Source of the DNA: Adineta ricciae
Lineage: Eukaryota; Rotifera; Eurotatoria; Adinetida; Adinetidae
DNA: 64,000 nucleotides
NCBI GenBank assembly: GCA_905250025.1
Contig: CAJNOJ010000031.1
Span: 434,001 to 498,000 of the forward strand
Reading direction: 5' to 3'
The notes beneath the pieces were generated by a model. That model ran no database searches. It worked only from the letters and a program-made list of their open reading frames with translations, and was not told where the DNA came from. Shown one piece after another: positions 51,925 to 63,465 of this stretch. Positions within the stretch are counted from its first letter, which is position 1. Each line of letters opens with the position of its first letter. The position numbers and the translations under genes were made by a program.

Positions 51925-53888
51925 ATGCATACATTTTCCACATTACCCGTCGAACTTGTTTATCGAATTATGGATCATCAAAATGCGCAAACGCTATTTG
52001 GTTCAATGCAAAATATTTCCCGGCGGCTCAATCAGATTCTGAGCACCTATGAGCGGTATCGAGTAAGTTTACTTTGCACCTTAACACTCTTGTCGGATGT
52101 GCTACACATAAGCCTAATGATATTCGACGCCGTAAATTTCCTCATAGGAAGAGGTAAAGTAATTTCATAATCCACAAATAATTTGATTGAATAAGAAAAT
52201 AACAGTGCAAAGTCATACGAAATCAAGCATTCCTCCACTCTCTCGCCTTTCCGCTATATATCTTAAACTATTCGATACAAAAGCGCATCAACTATAACTT
52301 TTGATGAAACTTCACAAATGAAGCAAACTGACCTCCACAATTTCTGGACCTATGCCTATATTAATTCTAACCATCAACCACACCGAATCCAACTCCCACA
52401 TATCCCAAGAGTAGTATTTCAATTTCATTGAAGGGCGCCCTCAAAAGAGATATCTCGCTACAATCAATAACTATTGATAGTTATATCTTACTCTTTCCAC
52501 TCGATTAGCTCGCAGTAATCTCGTGTCTATATTGCCAACACAGCACCGCTTCTCTCAACACATTGTTTCCTGCGCAACAATTACCATCATCATCCACACC
52601 TAACAATACAGATCTACATCCAACTGCTCCCTAAAAATCTTCCCCAAACATGACTATTTCACATCACACATATACAATCACAACTCTCATCAAAGATTCT
52701 CTTTGCTATTTGACCTTTTCATATTATAATGCTTTCATGTAGACACTCACCACACTAAACCTGTCCGCCAACAGAATCGGTGATGAAGGGGCACAACACA
52801 TTGCGGATGCGTTGCGAACAAACACGGTAATATTGATCTCATTTCACGGAAGTTGACGCACTCAGTCTCTCTCACACCTACAGACACTCACCACACTAAA
52901 CCTATACGGTAACGAAATTTACTGTGAAGGAGCACAACACATTGCGGACACGTTGCGAACGAACACGGTAATATTGATCTCATTTCACGGAAGGTAACGT
53001 ACTCAGTTTCTCTCACACCTACAGACACTCACCACACTAATTCTCAGTTGGAACAGAATCGGTGCTGAAGGGGCACAACACATTGCGGATGCGTTGCGAA
53101 CAAACACGGTAATATTGATCTCATTCCACGGAAGGTGACGTACTCAGTTTCTCTCACACCTACAGACACTCACCACCCTCGATCTCTGCAGTAACGGAAT
53201 CGATGCTGAAGGGGCACAACACATTGCAGATGCGTTGCGAACGAACACGGTAATATTGATCTCATTTCACGGAAGGTGAAGCATTCAGTCTCTTGCACAC
53301 CTACAGACACTCACCACCCTCCATCTCCGCGGTAACGGAATCGATGCTGAAGGGGCACAACACATTGCGGATGCGTTGCGAACAAACACGGTAATATTGA
53401 TCTCATTTCACGGAAGGTAACGTACTCAGTTTCTCTCACACCTACAGACACTCACCACACTCGATCTCGGCGGTAACCTGATGGGTGCTGCAGGAGCACA
53501 ACACATTGCGGAGACGTTGCGAACGAACACGGTAATATTGATCTCATTTCACGGAAGGGGAAGCACTCAGCCTCTCTCACACCTACAGACACTCACCACA
53601 CTCGATCTCAGCAATAACGGAATTGGTGATGAAGGAGCACAACACATTGCAGATGCGTTGAGAACGAACACGGTAGTATTGATCTGATTTCACGGAGGGC
53701 AAAGTACTCAGTCTATCTCACACCTACAGACACTCACCACTCTAGGTCTCAATGGGAACGGAAGCGGTCGTGAAATAGCTGAAAATATTGCGGACGCGTT
53801 GCTTAGGAATGCAGTAAGCCTAATGCTGTGTTGAAGGGAATTCGAAATATTTGATTTACGTTTCTCTTAGAGCGTCAAGATGGTGTAG
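51925..53888 (+). CDS. F-box plus tandem leucine-rich-repeat protein
   Basis: Exon 1 (51925-52062) encodes an F-box-like motif (FSTLPVELVYRIMDHQNAQT, then LFGSMQNISRRLNQILSTYE), the adaptor that binds Skp1 in SCF ubiquitin ligases. After a 680-bp intron come eight exons of exactly 84 bp: 52743-52826, 52884-52967, 53025-53108, 53166-53249, 53307-53390, 53448-53531, 53589-53672 and 53730-53813. Each encodes one 28-residue RNI-type LRR of the form TLTTLxLxxNxIxxEGAQHI plus ADALRTNT. The last repeat is degenerate, and a short final exon ends SVKMV. The seven introns between repeats are each 57 bp and nearly identical. The predicted protein is about 275 residues. The LRR stack would form the substrate- or ligand-binding face. 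Expression, and whether the F-box truly binds Skp1, are not shown. Confidence 0.82.
52743..53813 (+). repeat. 141-bp exon-intron tandem array (eight units)
   Basis: Perfect 141-bp periodicity: 84-bp exon plus 57-bp intron, eight exons and seven introns. Intron sequences GTAATATTGATCTCATTTCA through CACACCTACAG are almost invariant. Introns 52968-53024 and 53391-53447 are identical base for base. Confidence 0.95.
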
Positions 53889-54613
53889 ATCGTGCGATGA
53901 ATGGAATGGGAGAAGCGAGTGTGAGTCTGGTGAGTCTTTTCGTAGAAAGAGTTTTGTTCGAGGGAGAAGTTGGTCGATATCATTTGGTGTGTGATTTGGG
54001 TGACGTTGAGAGGCAGTTAGTGAATAGAAAATGAATTGTGTTGTGAGAAGTGGATGTGACGTGAATGAGAATCTTTTTGTTGTGAAAAAATATATGTGGA
54101 ATAGGTGGAAGTGAATGCTTTAGCTATGAAGGTGTAACAGAGCAGTGTTTGATGGAAGAGGTGATATGGCAAGATACGCTTATGAGAGGTTCTCATGGAT
54201 TGGAATTTGTTTCTGAAAGTGCGTGATTGACAAGACAACATTGCTGTAGACTGCTCGAGTATATTTGAGATATAGCAGAATTGAATCGACAGGAGTGCAG
54301 CACGTATACATTTTGCGTGTCATTTCTCGTAAAGGCAGGGTGATCAGACTATGATACTTTGAACGGGAGTGATGTTTCATTAGTATTTAGCTGTTTTATG
54401 TTTGATTCCAAAGCGTAAATATATTGAGAGCTTGATAATGAAGTTTTATGTTTGTTTGTAGTTTGTTTTTGGAGAGGATAGTATGTATGCATTATCTATG
54501 AATTCTGTAGTGCATTGGAAAGAAACAATGTATTATATAATGAATGTTTCGTTAACTGAAATTACAACTGTTGACCCAGATTTGACAACATTGTTGAAAA
54601 TTTCACTAGATGA
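53889..54613. other. Spacer between convergent F-box genes
   Basis: About 725 bp of G/T-rich plus-strand sequence, probably the 3' UTR and flank of the F-box/LRR gene. No LRR exon on the minus strand could be found here for the downstream F-box exon. Confidence 0.5.
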
Positions 54614-54805
54614 TTAGTTTAGCAGAGAGCTACTACTACTTTGTTTCGACATACTCACCAGATATCGATCGTAAGTGTTGAGAATCTTGTTGAATCGCTG
54701 GCAGACATTTTGCATTGAACAAAATAATGTTTTTTTACTCTCGTGATCCAAAATACGATAAAAAATTTCGACTGGTAAATTGAGGAAGCAGGACATAGCT
54801 TTCAC
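54614..54805 (-). pseudogene. Orphan F-box exon, paralogue of 51925 exon 1
   Basis: It encodes FLNLPVEIFYRILDHESKKT then LFCSMQNVCQRFNKILNTYD, aligned along its length with exon 1 of the F-box/LRR gene. A good donor (CTG|GTGAGT) sits at the same place as in that gene. On the minus strand downstream there is no LRR exon before the neighbouring gene's 3' flank. If unspliced, the frame ends after a Ser-rich run. It is either a gene remnant, an inverted partial duplicate, or a gene whose repeats lie elsewhere or were lost. Confidence 0.6.
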
Positions 54806-56525
54806 TTTGCGTTCTTCAAAATGACTTTAAAATGTTCGGTGTTGGTGTTTGAATACATAGTTGGATATGTCTTTGTTTTTTGTTTTGTGATTATCAGTAG
54901 TTGATGGCGAAATTACTTTTTACTTCCTCGCTAGTTTAAGATAATGCAAATGAAGCGAAACATGACATACCCGAAAGCGAATGTTAATTTTATTGCGAAT
55001 AGAAGGAGGTTTAGTATGCATAGCAGTATGTTGAAATCTAGTGAAAGTGTAAAAGATAAAATATAAGTGAACATATTTCATAATATATTCTTATAAGAAA
55101 AGTAAGAAACAATCCCTTTTTGTACCAGCATTAAATTTTTTGAATTGATTCGAAATATATTTCATGCAAAGTAGTTGTTGACATTTTAGTATGTTTTGTA
55201 AATTATATCCAAAGAACTGTAATATAAGATTTACCTTTCGTGTTCGTGGACATTCTGTTGAAACAACACTATTTCATCATGAATGCGAAGTGCTTTAACT
55301 CAGAAAAAGTGATGACTGTATCATAAATATGAACTCAACGATTATTCTCAATGCCATATAGATGGTAGTTTTGAGGGGCACACTTTATTGTTGATACATC
55401 AAGGAATTTCTAGTTGTTCCAACGAAATATGATCAAATATACTCACATTAAAGTTTCCAATATAGTTGAGTGAAATTCATTGCTCTCTGTATTTCTCGTT
55501 TTACTCTTCGTATATGGGTACATTTATCCATCCGCATACACGTGGACTCGAGCGAGAAATACAGAAAGCGATAAATTTCATTTTATTACACTGGGGATTT
55601 TAGTGTGAAAGTATTTTCTCGCTATTTGGTCATGTTTCATCGAACGAATTAGAATTGTTTTTAGTTATTGCGACAACAGTGAATGGTAAAAATGGATCTA
55701 GTCCCACGATTCTCGTCTGAAAAAGTCGTGTTTGGAGTCAACAGAAAGACAAAAGAAAATCCTTCTATCCCATGCAATTTTTTTTGAATTTCAACTCCAT
55801 AATTAAATATTAAAACTTTCAACGCTCTAGAAAAAACTCTAGACTACTTTTCGTATTCCGACACTAAAATAGAGAAACAAAAAAGCTTACATGAAATTGT
55901 AAAAAAAAACATTTCTCTGTCGCCTCGTGTCATTCTAACCTGAATACAATAAAAATCGTTATACGAAAACTATTTTTGGAAATATTCGTTTTCTGCACTA
56001 GAATATGTTTGTCTTTTTTTCCGAGTATTTCGATCAGATGAAACTTTGGTAGTATTTAGGTTAGGTTTGTTTCTATACACAAAAAATTTAAGGTCAAGAA
56101 GTTTACACGAAGCCGGACGCAACTTTTGAAGGGAGAAGTTCTTGAACGCCATGCTTTCGCAATAGCTAAATAGTTCAATAGTTGAATAAACTTTCAAGTT
56201 TGACACTATAACTGTTTAGTGTCTGATAGATGGTGCTAGAATGCGAGAAAAGATTTCAACCCCTCCAATCCATTGTCTACGAATCTGCGTACTCATAACT
56301 GAGCCAATAGATAAACTGCGTCGCTAGCGTCTCCTACCGACATGGTATATGTATCAACAAACATGGCTAAGAATTCTATTGGTTTGCGCTTCGTTCAAAT
56401 CGAATAAATTTTACAATGATAAAAATTGAGATAATATTTGTTTTCTTTCTCACCTTTCATTCTGATTAAGATATGTAAAATAATCTCAATTAAATCAATC
56501 GTTACTAAACAAACAAAGAAAAAGA
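54806..56525. other. Intergenic between divergent F-box exon and AP-1 gamma
   Basis: About 1.7 kb of AT-rich sequence. Only short spurious frames are seen, with no repeat or RNA recognised. Confidence 0.5.
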
Positions 56526-59500
56526 ATGAAGTTTCCGGATTTATCTATGGTACGATTAGAAACAAAGAAGATTTGTTTTTCGTAAATATAATTTTCAATT
56601 ACTTCTTAGTCGAATCCAATTCGCCTTCGAGACCTTATTCGACAAATACGTTCAGCAAAAACAGCGGCTGAAGAACGTGCGGTTGTACAAAAAGAATGTG
56701 CTTACATACGCGATGCATTTCGTGATGAAGATAACACCTGGCGATGTCGAAATGTCGCTAAACTACTCTACGTCTCCTTGCTCGGTTATCCAGCACATTT
56801 CGGACAGGTGAAGATTCCTTGAATTAAGAACATTTTCATGTAAAATCGAACTTTCCTTTAGCTGGAGTGCTTGAAATTAATCGCATCAGCGCGATTTACA
56901 GATAAACGTATTGGTTATCTAGGAGCAATGCTATTACTCGATGAACGTCAAGATATTCATGTACTCATTACAAATTCACTAAAAAAGTAAGTTTACCTAA
57001 GAAGATGTTTGAAGGTACAAAGCATATCGTCAAATTGTTTTAGTGATCTGAACCATTCAAATCAATATATTGCAGGTTTAGCACTATGTGCATTAGGTTC
57101 AATTTGTTCACCAGAAATGAGTCGTGATCTTGGCGGTGAGGTTGAAAAGTTAATGAAATCNGGTACAAAGCATATCGTCAAATTGTTTTAGTGATCTGAA
57201 CCATTCAAATCAATATATTGCAGGTTTAGCACTATGTGCATTAGGTTCAATTTGTTCACCAGAAATGAGTCGTGATCTCGGCGGCGAGGTTGAAAAGTTA
57301 ATGAAATCTTCGAATCCGTTTTTAAAGAAAAAAGTAGGAAAGACGCCTTGGCCGATCGATTAGAAAATCATTCTTCTAGGCTGTTCTATGTGCTGTTCGG
57401 ATCATTCGGAAAGTTCCTGAACAATTTGATGTTTTTCAGAATTCTATTCGAAGTTTACTTAGTGAAAAGAATCATGGTAGATTTCTACTGATTTCAATAA
57501 GAAATTCCGAACCTAACTTTATTTTGCTTCAGGTGTGCTGCTAACGGCGACTGCTCTTATTATTGAAATGTGTCAACAAAATAGTCACGCACTGCAAATC
57601 TTTCGAAAAGTCTGTTCAAACGAAATGTTTCGTCATTCATTTCGAATTACTTATTAATTTCAGTTAGTACCAAATCTTGTACGAATTCTCAAAAACTTAA
57701 TCATGTCAGGTTACAGTCCTGAACATGACGTATCTGGCATAAGTGATCCGTTTTTACAAGTAAACACAATCGCCGTAGAAAAGAGAAAAATTAAAAATCA
57801 TTCTTTTCGTTTCTGTTTAGGTGCAGCTTTTACGTCTAATGCGAATATTAGGTCGTAATGATCTGGAAGCGAGTGAAACGATGAATGATATCTTAGCACA
57901 GGTGTCGACAAATACAGAAAACAGCAAAAATGTCGGCAATGCAATTCTTTATGAAACGGTATTAACCATTATGGATATTAAATCGGAATCTGGTTTGCGA
58001 GTATGTTGCTAAGAAAATACTTGTCAATCATTTCTTTGTGTTTGTCTTAAAAGGTGTTAGCCGTAAACATCCTGGGAAGATTTCTACTCAATAATGATAA
58101 AAATATTCGTTATGTGGCGCTGAATACACTTTTACGTGTTGTTCATGCCGATCATAATGCTGTTCAACGACATCGAGCAACGATTGTCGAATGTTTGAAA
58201 GATGCTGATGTTTCAATCAAAAGGTAATCCATGTCGATTAAAAAATCATTTGATTTCGATTGAAAGTTTTATTTTAGACGTGCAATGGAATTATGTTTCG
58301 CATTAATTAACTCGAATAATATACGAACAATGATCAATGAAATGATCACATTCCTTGCTACATGTGAGCCCGAATTTCGAGCCGACTGTACATCGAACAT
58401 GTTCTTAGCTATGGAGCGGTAAAGAACATTGAAAAACATTCGTGTGCAATTCATGTATTTTTCCCCATAGATTTTCACCATCAAAACGATGGCACGTAGA
58501 TCAAATGATACGTGTACTTACAACGGTATGTGTGTTCTTTGAAAAGTCCAAGAATAAAGGAAGATAGTTTTTGTTGATTTAGGCTGGAAATAGCGTTCGG
58601 GATGATATTGTATCTAGTTTAATTAGCATTATATCATCAACTTCTGAATTACATGGTTATACAGCACAGCAATTATATAAAATTATTCGAAATGATATAA
58701 CTCAACAACCGCTCGTTCAAGTAGCATCGTGGACTTTAGGTAATTGAAATCAGCGATCGAAGTTCGATGTAAACGCATTTCCTTCTAGGTGAATTTGGTG
58801 ATTTATTTGTTAGCGGACAATATCAACATCCGGATGATAATGAACATGTTCAAGCATCTGAAGATGAAATTGTCGGTGTATTAGAGAAGATTTTAAACTG
58901 GTCGATAAGTACCGTTGTGACACGTGAATATGCGATAAACGCATTAATGAAATTGAGTACTCGATTTCCAAGCTGTTCAGAGTATGTTTCAAAGTTGTTA
59001 CGAAAAAGATCGAATCTTAAATACTCATTCTTTCCTTTTTCAAGTCGAATTCAATCAGTCATGACTGTTTACGCGTGCAATATGAATTTAGAATTACAAA
59101 CACGTGCTGTGGAATACACATCACTTTTTACTAAGCATAATCCGATTAGGTAAAAGATTTAACTCTCTGATTATTACGTACATATAGATGTGATCTACTT
59201 TTTGTTACTAGACCTAGTATTGTCGAACGTATGCCAGTGCTTGTCAGCAATGCAGCATCGAATACAGCTAACGAGGAAACATCTTACGAACAAGAAGAAT
59301 CGCCTTCATTCAACGGACAGAATCATTCCGCCCAAGCAACAAATCCATCTGAACATGTGGTAAACTGGAAGTATTTGTCCGATTTTTAAAGTCTGTTAAT
59401 ATTTATTTCAGAATGATCTATTTAAAATGCTTGATGAAACTCCTCAAACGAATGGTAGAAATGATTCGAATGCTCATTCAAATATCTTAGATTTATTGAA

Positions 59501-60059
59501 TTCTGGTTCACCACAAGTATCCTCGTCATCCAATCCACTCGAAGATATTCTCTTCGGAGATGACTCATCCAAAAATGAATCAATGAACGGTATTCATCCG
59601 TCAAATTGACTGTTTTTCAACAAATCTTCCTTATTTGTCTTCAGGTTCGAATTCCACTATTCCATCCATGAAAGTCATTGATAAAAACGGCCTTTTGATC
59701 GTATTTCAATTTGAAAAACAAGACAGTGTCCTGGTAATACATTTACATGCAACTAATTCAACATCGATACCATTGAAAAATTTTACTTTCAAAGCAGCTG
59801 TACCAAAAGTAATTGTAAACTCGCACATACATCGATTCTTATTCATTTTCTTTCGTAGACATTCAATCTGGAATTATTACCACCAAATAGTACAACTATT
59901 CCGGCAAATAATTCCGGCGATGTTCGACAAATAATCAAAATTTCCAATCCCAACAAAGATAAACTTCGTATGCGTATTAAGTTGAGTTATTCATCTAATG
60001 ATTTTCAAGTGAATGATGAAGCAGAATTAAACACATTTCCTGAACAGTGTTATACTTGA
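56526..60059 (+). CDS. AP1G1: AP-1 clathrin adaptor gamma subunit
   Basis: Large subunit of the AP-1 adaptor that sorts cargo at the trans-Golgi and endosomes. The proposed first exon (56526-56549, MKFPDLSM) splices to [20 protein letters not shown]. The armadillo-like trunk is highly conserved: [60 protein letters not shown] and [21 protein letters not shown] flexible hinge has a clathrin-box-like ILDLLN and LFKMLDE. The C-terminal GAE ear ([18 protein letters not shown] on) includes [11 protein letters not shown] and ends FPEQCYT. About fourteen short introns. At 57161 an N separates two 147-bp copies of the same intron/exon segment, an assembly fault that interrupts the frame as given. Start exon choice is tentative; identity is not. 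Confidence 0.93.
57014..57308 (+). repeat. Duplicated segment around a single-N gap
   Basis: 57014-57160 and 57162-57308 are the same 147 bases except for two T/C differences near the 3' part. They span the end of an intron and most of an exon, separated by one N. This looks like unmerged contig ends or alleles rather than a biological duplication. Confidence 0.85.
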
Positions 60060-60885
60060 ATCTTTTTTCTCTCTCTCACACACACACACACACACTCTCT
60101 GCGTTTCGTCTGTTCAGTTCAATCTCTACACATATTTATTATCATTCATATATGCATGTTTTCTCATTGTCATTTATTCACACCATTTTGTTCGTAGAAA
60201 TAACTTCATTTTTTTGTTCACCTCTTTTTCTATCAATGTCAAAACAAACACACAGAACATGCCTAGTTGAAAAACAACTTTACATTCCATGTTCATTTGA
60301 AAAAGCAAAACATACGGTTCACGAAAGTATTCTCATATACTATAGGGGCATCTTGATTGGCTGTTTTTTCTTTCTTGTCGCACTCAACTATGTCGTTTTC
60401 CTCTATCTTTCTTTCTGTATTGTGCTCATCTACATATGTTTCAAGTGATTGTGTGAAAGCAATGATGATCAATCGTTTTATTCGTTATTACAAAATAAAA
60501 TTTTAACATTTAGACTAAGATTAAAATCAGTTGAGCATTCGATCCTATCAGTTCGCTTTTCACCCGAAACGAACACAAGAAGAGTCATCTACACTTCTAT
60601 GCAATTTGAGAGAAAAAAAAGAAAATTCTGGTAATGATTGGTCTCTGAGCAACGAAACATACTTCGATTTTCGATTCAACACTAAGTGCATACAATCGTT
60701 TAAACATACAAAATCACGTAATCTATTCTTCTTTTATTCTCATCATTCTAGAGGACAAACTACAATCATAGTCATCATCCATCTTATAGCTTTTTGTGTT
60801 TCTTTTATTCTCGTTCGTTTTCTCCTTTTCTTTTTCTTCCTTTCCTCCATTCTTTTTTTCTTCCTTCATTTGACGCTACGAGATG

Positions 60886-60905
60886 TTTCTCGAACACTCT
60901 GGAAT
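60886..60905 (+). promoter_or_regulatory. Heat-shock element of the Hsp70 gene
   Basis: Four contiguous 5-bp units in alternating orientation: tTTCt, cGAAc, aCTCt, gGAAt. Three match nTTCn/nGAAn exactly and one has a single mismatch. It lies about 77 bp upstream of a TATA candidate and 236 bp before the ATG, as expected for HSF1 binding. Confidence 0.65.
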
Positions 60906-60980
60906 CCCATCGTATACCATTTTTTTCTTCTCTCTTTTCTCCTTCTCTCTTCTTCTTCCTTGCACCAGCCATTGTTGCTC

Positions 60981-60988
60981 ATATATAG
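60981..60988 (+). promoter_or_regulatory. TATA box candidate of the Hsp70 gene
   Basis: ATATATAG sits between the heat-shock element and the start codon, leaving a 5' UTR of about 125 bp. Confidence 0.5.
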
Positions 60989-61140
60989 TAGACTGCCCGT
61001 GCGCATACTACAAGCATATCCAACAACACATATTGACTGTTAACCGCATTCTTTTTATTCTAATTTAACTTTCAGATTTCCACGTAACACTTTTACTTCA
61101 TTTTTTTCTTCGATTACTTCAAAACTACTTTTCATAAACA

Positions 61141-63265
61141 ATGGCCGACACTCGCAAAGCAATTGGTATTGATTTAGGTACAACTTATTCTGTAAGTTGA
61201 AAGCAAAAGTTATTTCGAAAAAGTTTATTGTCATTGTTTTCCTTTTCGAATGTAGTGCGTTGGTATCTTCCAACATGGTAAAGTTGAAATTATTGCTAAT
61301 GACCAAGGAAATCGCACAACACCATCCTATGTCGCTTTCACTGATAGCGAGCGTTTGATTGGTGACGCAGCCAAAAAGCAAGTAGCAATGAACCCAAATA
61401 ATACTGTTTTCGATGCAAAACGTCTCATTGGTCGTAAATATGATGATACAACAGTACAATCGGATATGAAACATTGGCCGTTCAAAGTTGTTAACGAAGG
61501 TGGAAAACCAAAAATCCAAGTCGAATATAAAAATGAAACTAAACTGTTTACCCCCGAAGAAATCTCTTCAATGGTTTTAACAAAAATGAAAGAAATTGCT
61601 GAAGCCTACCTTGGTAAGAAGGTCTCTGAAGCTGTTGTCACTGTCCCAGCTTACTTCAACGATTCTCAACGTCAAGCAACAAAAGATGCTGGTGTCATTG
61701 CCGGCCTTAACGTTCTACGTATTATCAACGAACCAACAGCTGCTGCCATTGCTTATGGTTTAGATAAGAAAGTCTCCGCTGAACGAAATGTTTTAATTTT
61801 CGATTTGGGCGGTGGCACTTTTGATGTCTCCATCTTAACGATTGAAGAAGGTATCTTCGAAGTAAAATCAACAGCCGGTGACACACATTTAGGTGGTGAA
61901 GATTTCGATAATCGAATGGTTTCACACTTTGTTCAAGAATTCAAACGTAAACATGGCAAAGACTTACAAGACAACAAACGTGGTCTCCGCCGATTACGTA
62001 CAGCTTGTGAACGGGCTAAACGTACCCTATCATCATCGTCACAAGCCTCGATTGAAATCGATTCCTTACACGAAGGTGTTGATTTCTATTCAACAATTAC
62101 ACGTGCTCGTTTCGAAGAACTCTGTGCTGATCTTTTCCGTTCAACACTTGAACCTGTCGAAAAAGCTTTGCGCGATGCTAAAATGGATAAAGCACAAATC
62201 CATGAAATCGTTCTTGTCGGAGGCTCAACACGTATTCCTAAAGTACAAAAACTCTTACAAGACTTATTCAATGGCAAAGAACTGAACAAATCTATCAATC
62301 CAGATGAAGCCGTTGCCTATGGTGCTGCTGTTCAAGCTGCTATTTTAACAGGCGACAAATCTGAAGACGTTAAAGATTTGCTTTTACTCGATGTTGCCCC
62401 ACTCTCATTGGGTATCGAAACTGCTGGTGGTGTGATGACAGCATTGATTAAACGTAACACAACAATTCCAACAAAACAAACTCAAACATTTACAACTTAC
62501 TCAGATAATCAACCAGGTGTATTGATTCAAGTTTACGAAGGTGAACGTGCAATGACCAAAGACAATCACTTATTAGGTAAATTCGAATTATCCGGAATTC
62601 CACCTGCACCACGGGGTGTTCCACAAATCGAAGTTACATTCGATATTGATGCCAACGGTATCTTGAATGTTTCTGCTATGGATAAGAGCTCTGGCAAAGA
62701 AAATAAAATCACAATTACAAATGATAAAGGACGTTTATCGAAAGACGAAATCGAACGTATGGTTTCTGATGCTGAAAAATACAAGAAAGAAGACGAATCG
62801 CAACGTGATCGTATTTCAGCTAAGAATTCGTTGGAATCTTATTGCTTCAACATGAAAACAACAATCAATGACGAAAAATTAGCCGATAAAATCGATGCTG
62901 ATGATAAGAAGAAGATCACTGATGCTATTGAAGAAGCATTGAAATGGATGGAAACCAATCAAGTAAGATGACAAATTTGCTTGCTTTTCTTTTCATTCTG
63001 AACTTGTTCTTTTTAGCTTGCGGAAAAAGACGAATTCGAACACAAATTAAAAGAAGTTGAAAAAATCTGCTCGCCAGTCATGACTAAACTCTATGGTGGT
63101 GCTGGTGGCGCAGGTGGTATGCCTAGTGGCTTTCCAGGAGCTGCCGGTGGACCACAACCAGGTGCTGGTGGCAGCGCTGGTCCAACCATCGAAGTATGAA
63201 TACGAAATTGAAAGAAAATAATATTATTCAAATCATTTTTCTCTTTGTTTTAGGAAGTCGATTAA
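61141..63265 (+). CDS. HSPA8: Cytosolic Hsp70 (Hsc70/HSPA8-like chaperone)
   Basis: ATP-dependent chaperone of cytosol and nucleus. Four exons (61141-61191, 61256-62962, 63017-63193, 63254-63265) give 648 residues. All three Hsp70 signatures are present: [22 protein letters not shown] and [14 protein letters not shown]. The interdomain linker ([16 protein letters not shown]), substrate-binding domain and lid follow. A Gly/Pro-rich tail ([15 protein letters not shown]) ends EEVD, the co-chaperone-binding motif of cytosolic members. Introns of 53-64 bp fall after TTYS, inside the lid and just before the terminal EVD. Spliced structure is more typical of cognate than of strictly inducible Hsp70 genes, yet a heat-shock element lies upstream. 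It has no signal or organelle-targeting sequence. Confidence 0.97.
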
Positions 63266-63401
63266 AAATCGAGTTTTCTCTTCAATTTCTTTTTTCGTTT
63301 TTTTTTCTTTTATATTGTCAGCGTGTCGTGTACTTGTGTGTGTTTATAAAAAAAAAGAAAGAAAATTGTGTGATGATGTGGACTTTCTCATTAAAAAGAA
63401 A

Positions 63402-63407
63402 AATAAA
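63402..63407 (+). terminator. Poly(A) signal of Hsp70
   Basis: AATAAA about 137 bp after the stop codon. It lies close to the convergent LRR gene, whose stop is at 63466. Confidence 0.4.
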
Positions 63408-63465
63408 ATTCAAGTCAACAAATATCGATTGACACTCAAAACGAAAACCTGTTATCTCTTTTCTT

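Larger units (their letters stand above)
60060..61140. other. Intergenic, AP-1 gamma 3' flank and Hsp70 promoter
   Basis: About 1.1 kb of T/C-rich low-complexity sequence with a CA microsatellite (60077-60095). Open frames here reflect the pyrimidine bias. It contains the Hsp70 heat-shock element and TATA candidate. Confidence 0.6.

Noticed and set aside
52743-53813. Regular 141-bp repeat considered as a CRISPR-like or satellite array
   Set aside because: Each unit is a clean GT..AG intron plus an in-frame 28-residue LRR exon in a eukaryotic gene, and repeats and spacers are far too long for CRISPR.
57162-57308. Second copy read as a genuine duplicated exon of AP-1 gamma
   Set aside because: It starts inside an intron, directly after an N, and adding it would duplicate conserved trunk sequence that AP-1 gamma proteins have once.
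60047-61068. Several overlapping frames of 60-170 codons rich in Phe, Ser and Leu
   Set aside because: They come from a pyrimidine-rich low-complexity promoter and UTR region in several frames at once.
61725-62784. Long frames antisense or out of frame within Hsp70
   Set aside because: Shadows of the biased codon use of a highly conserved gene; the main frame carries all Hsp70 signatures.
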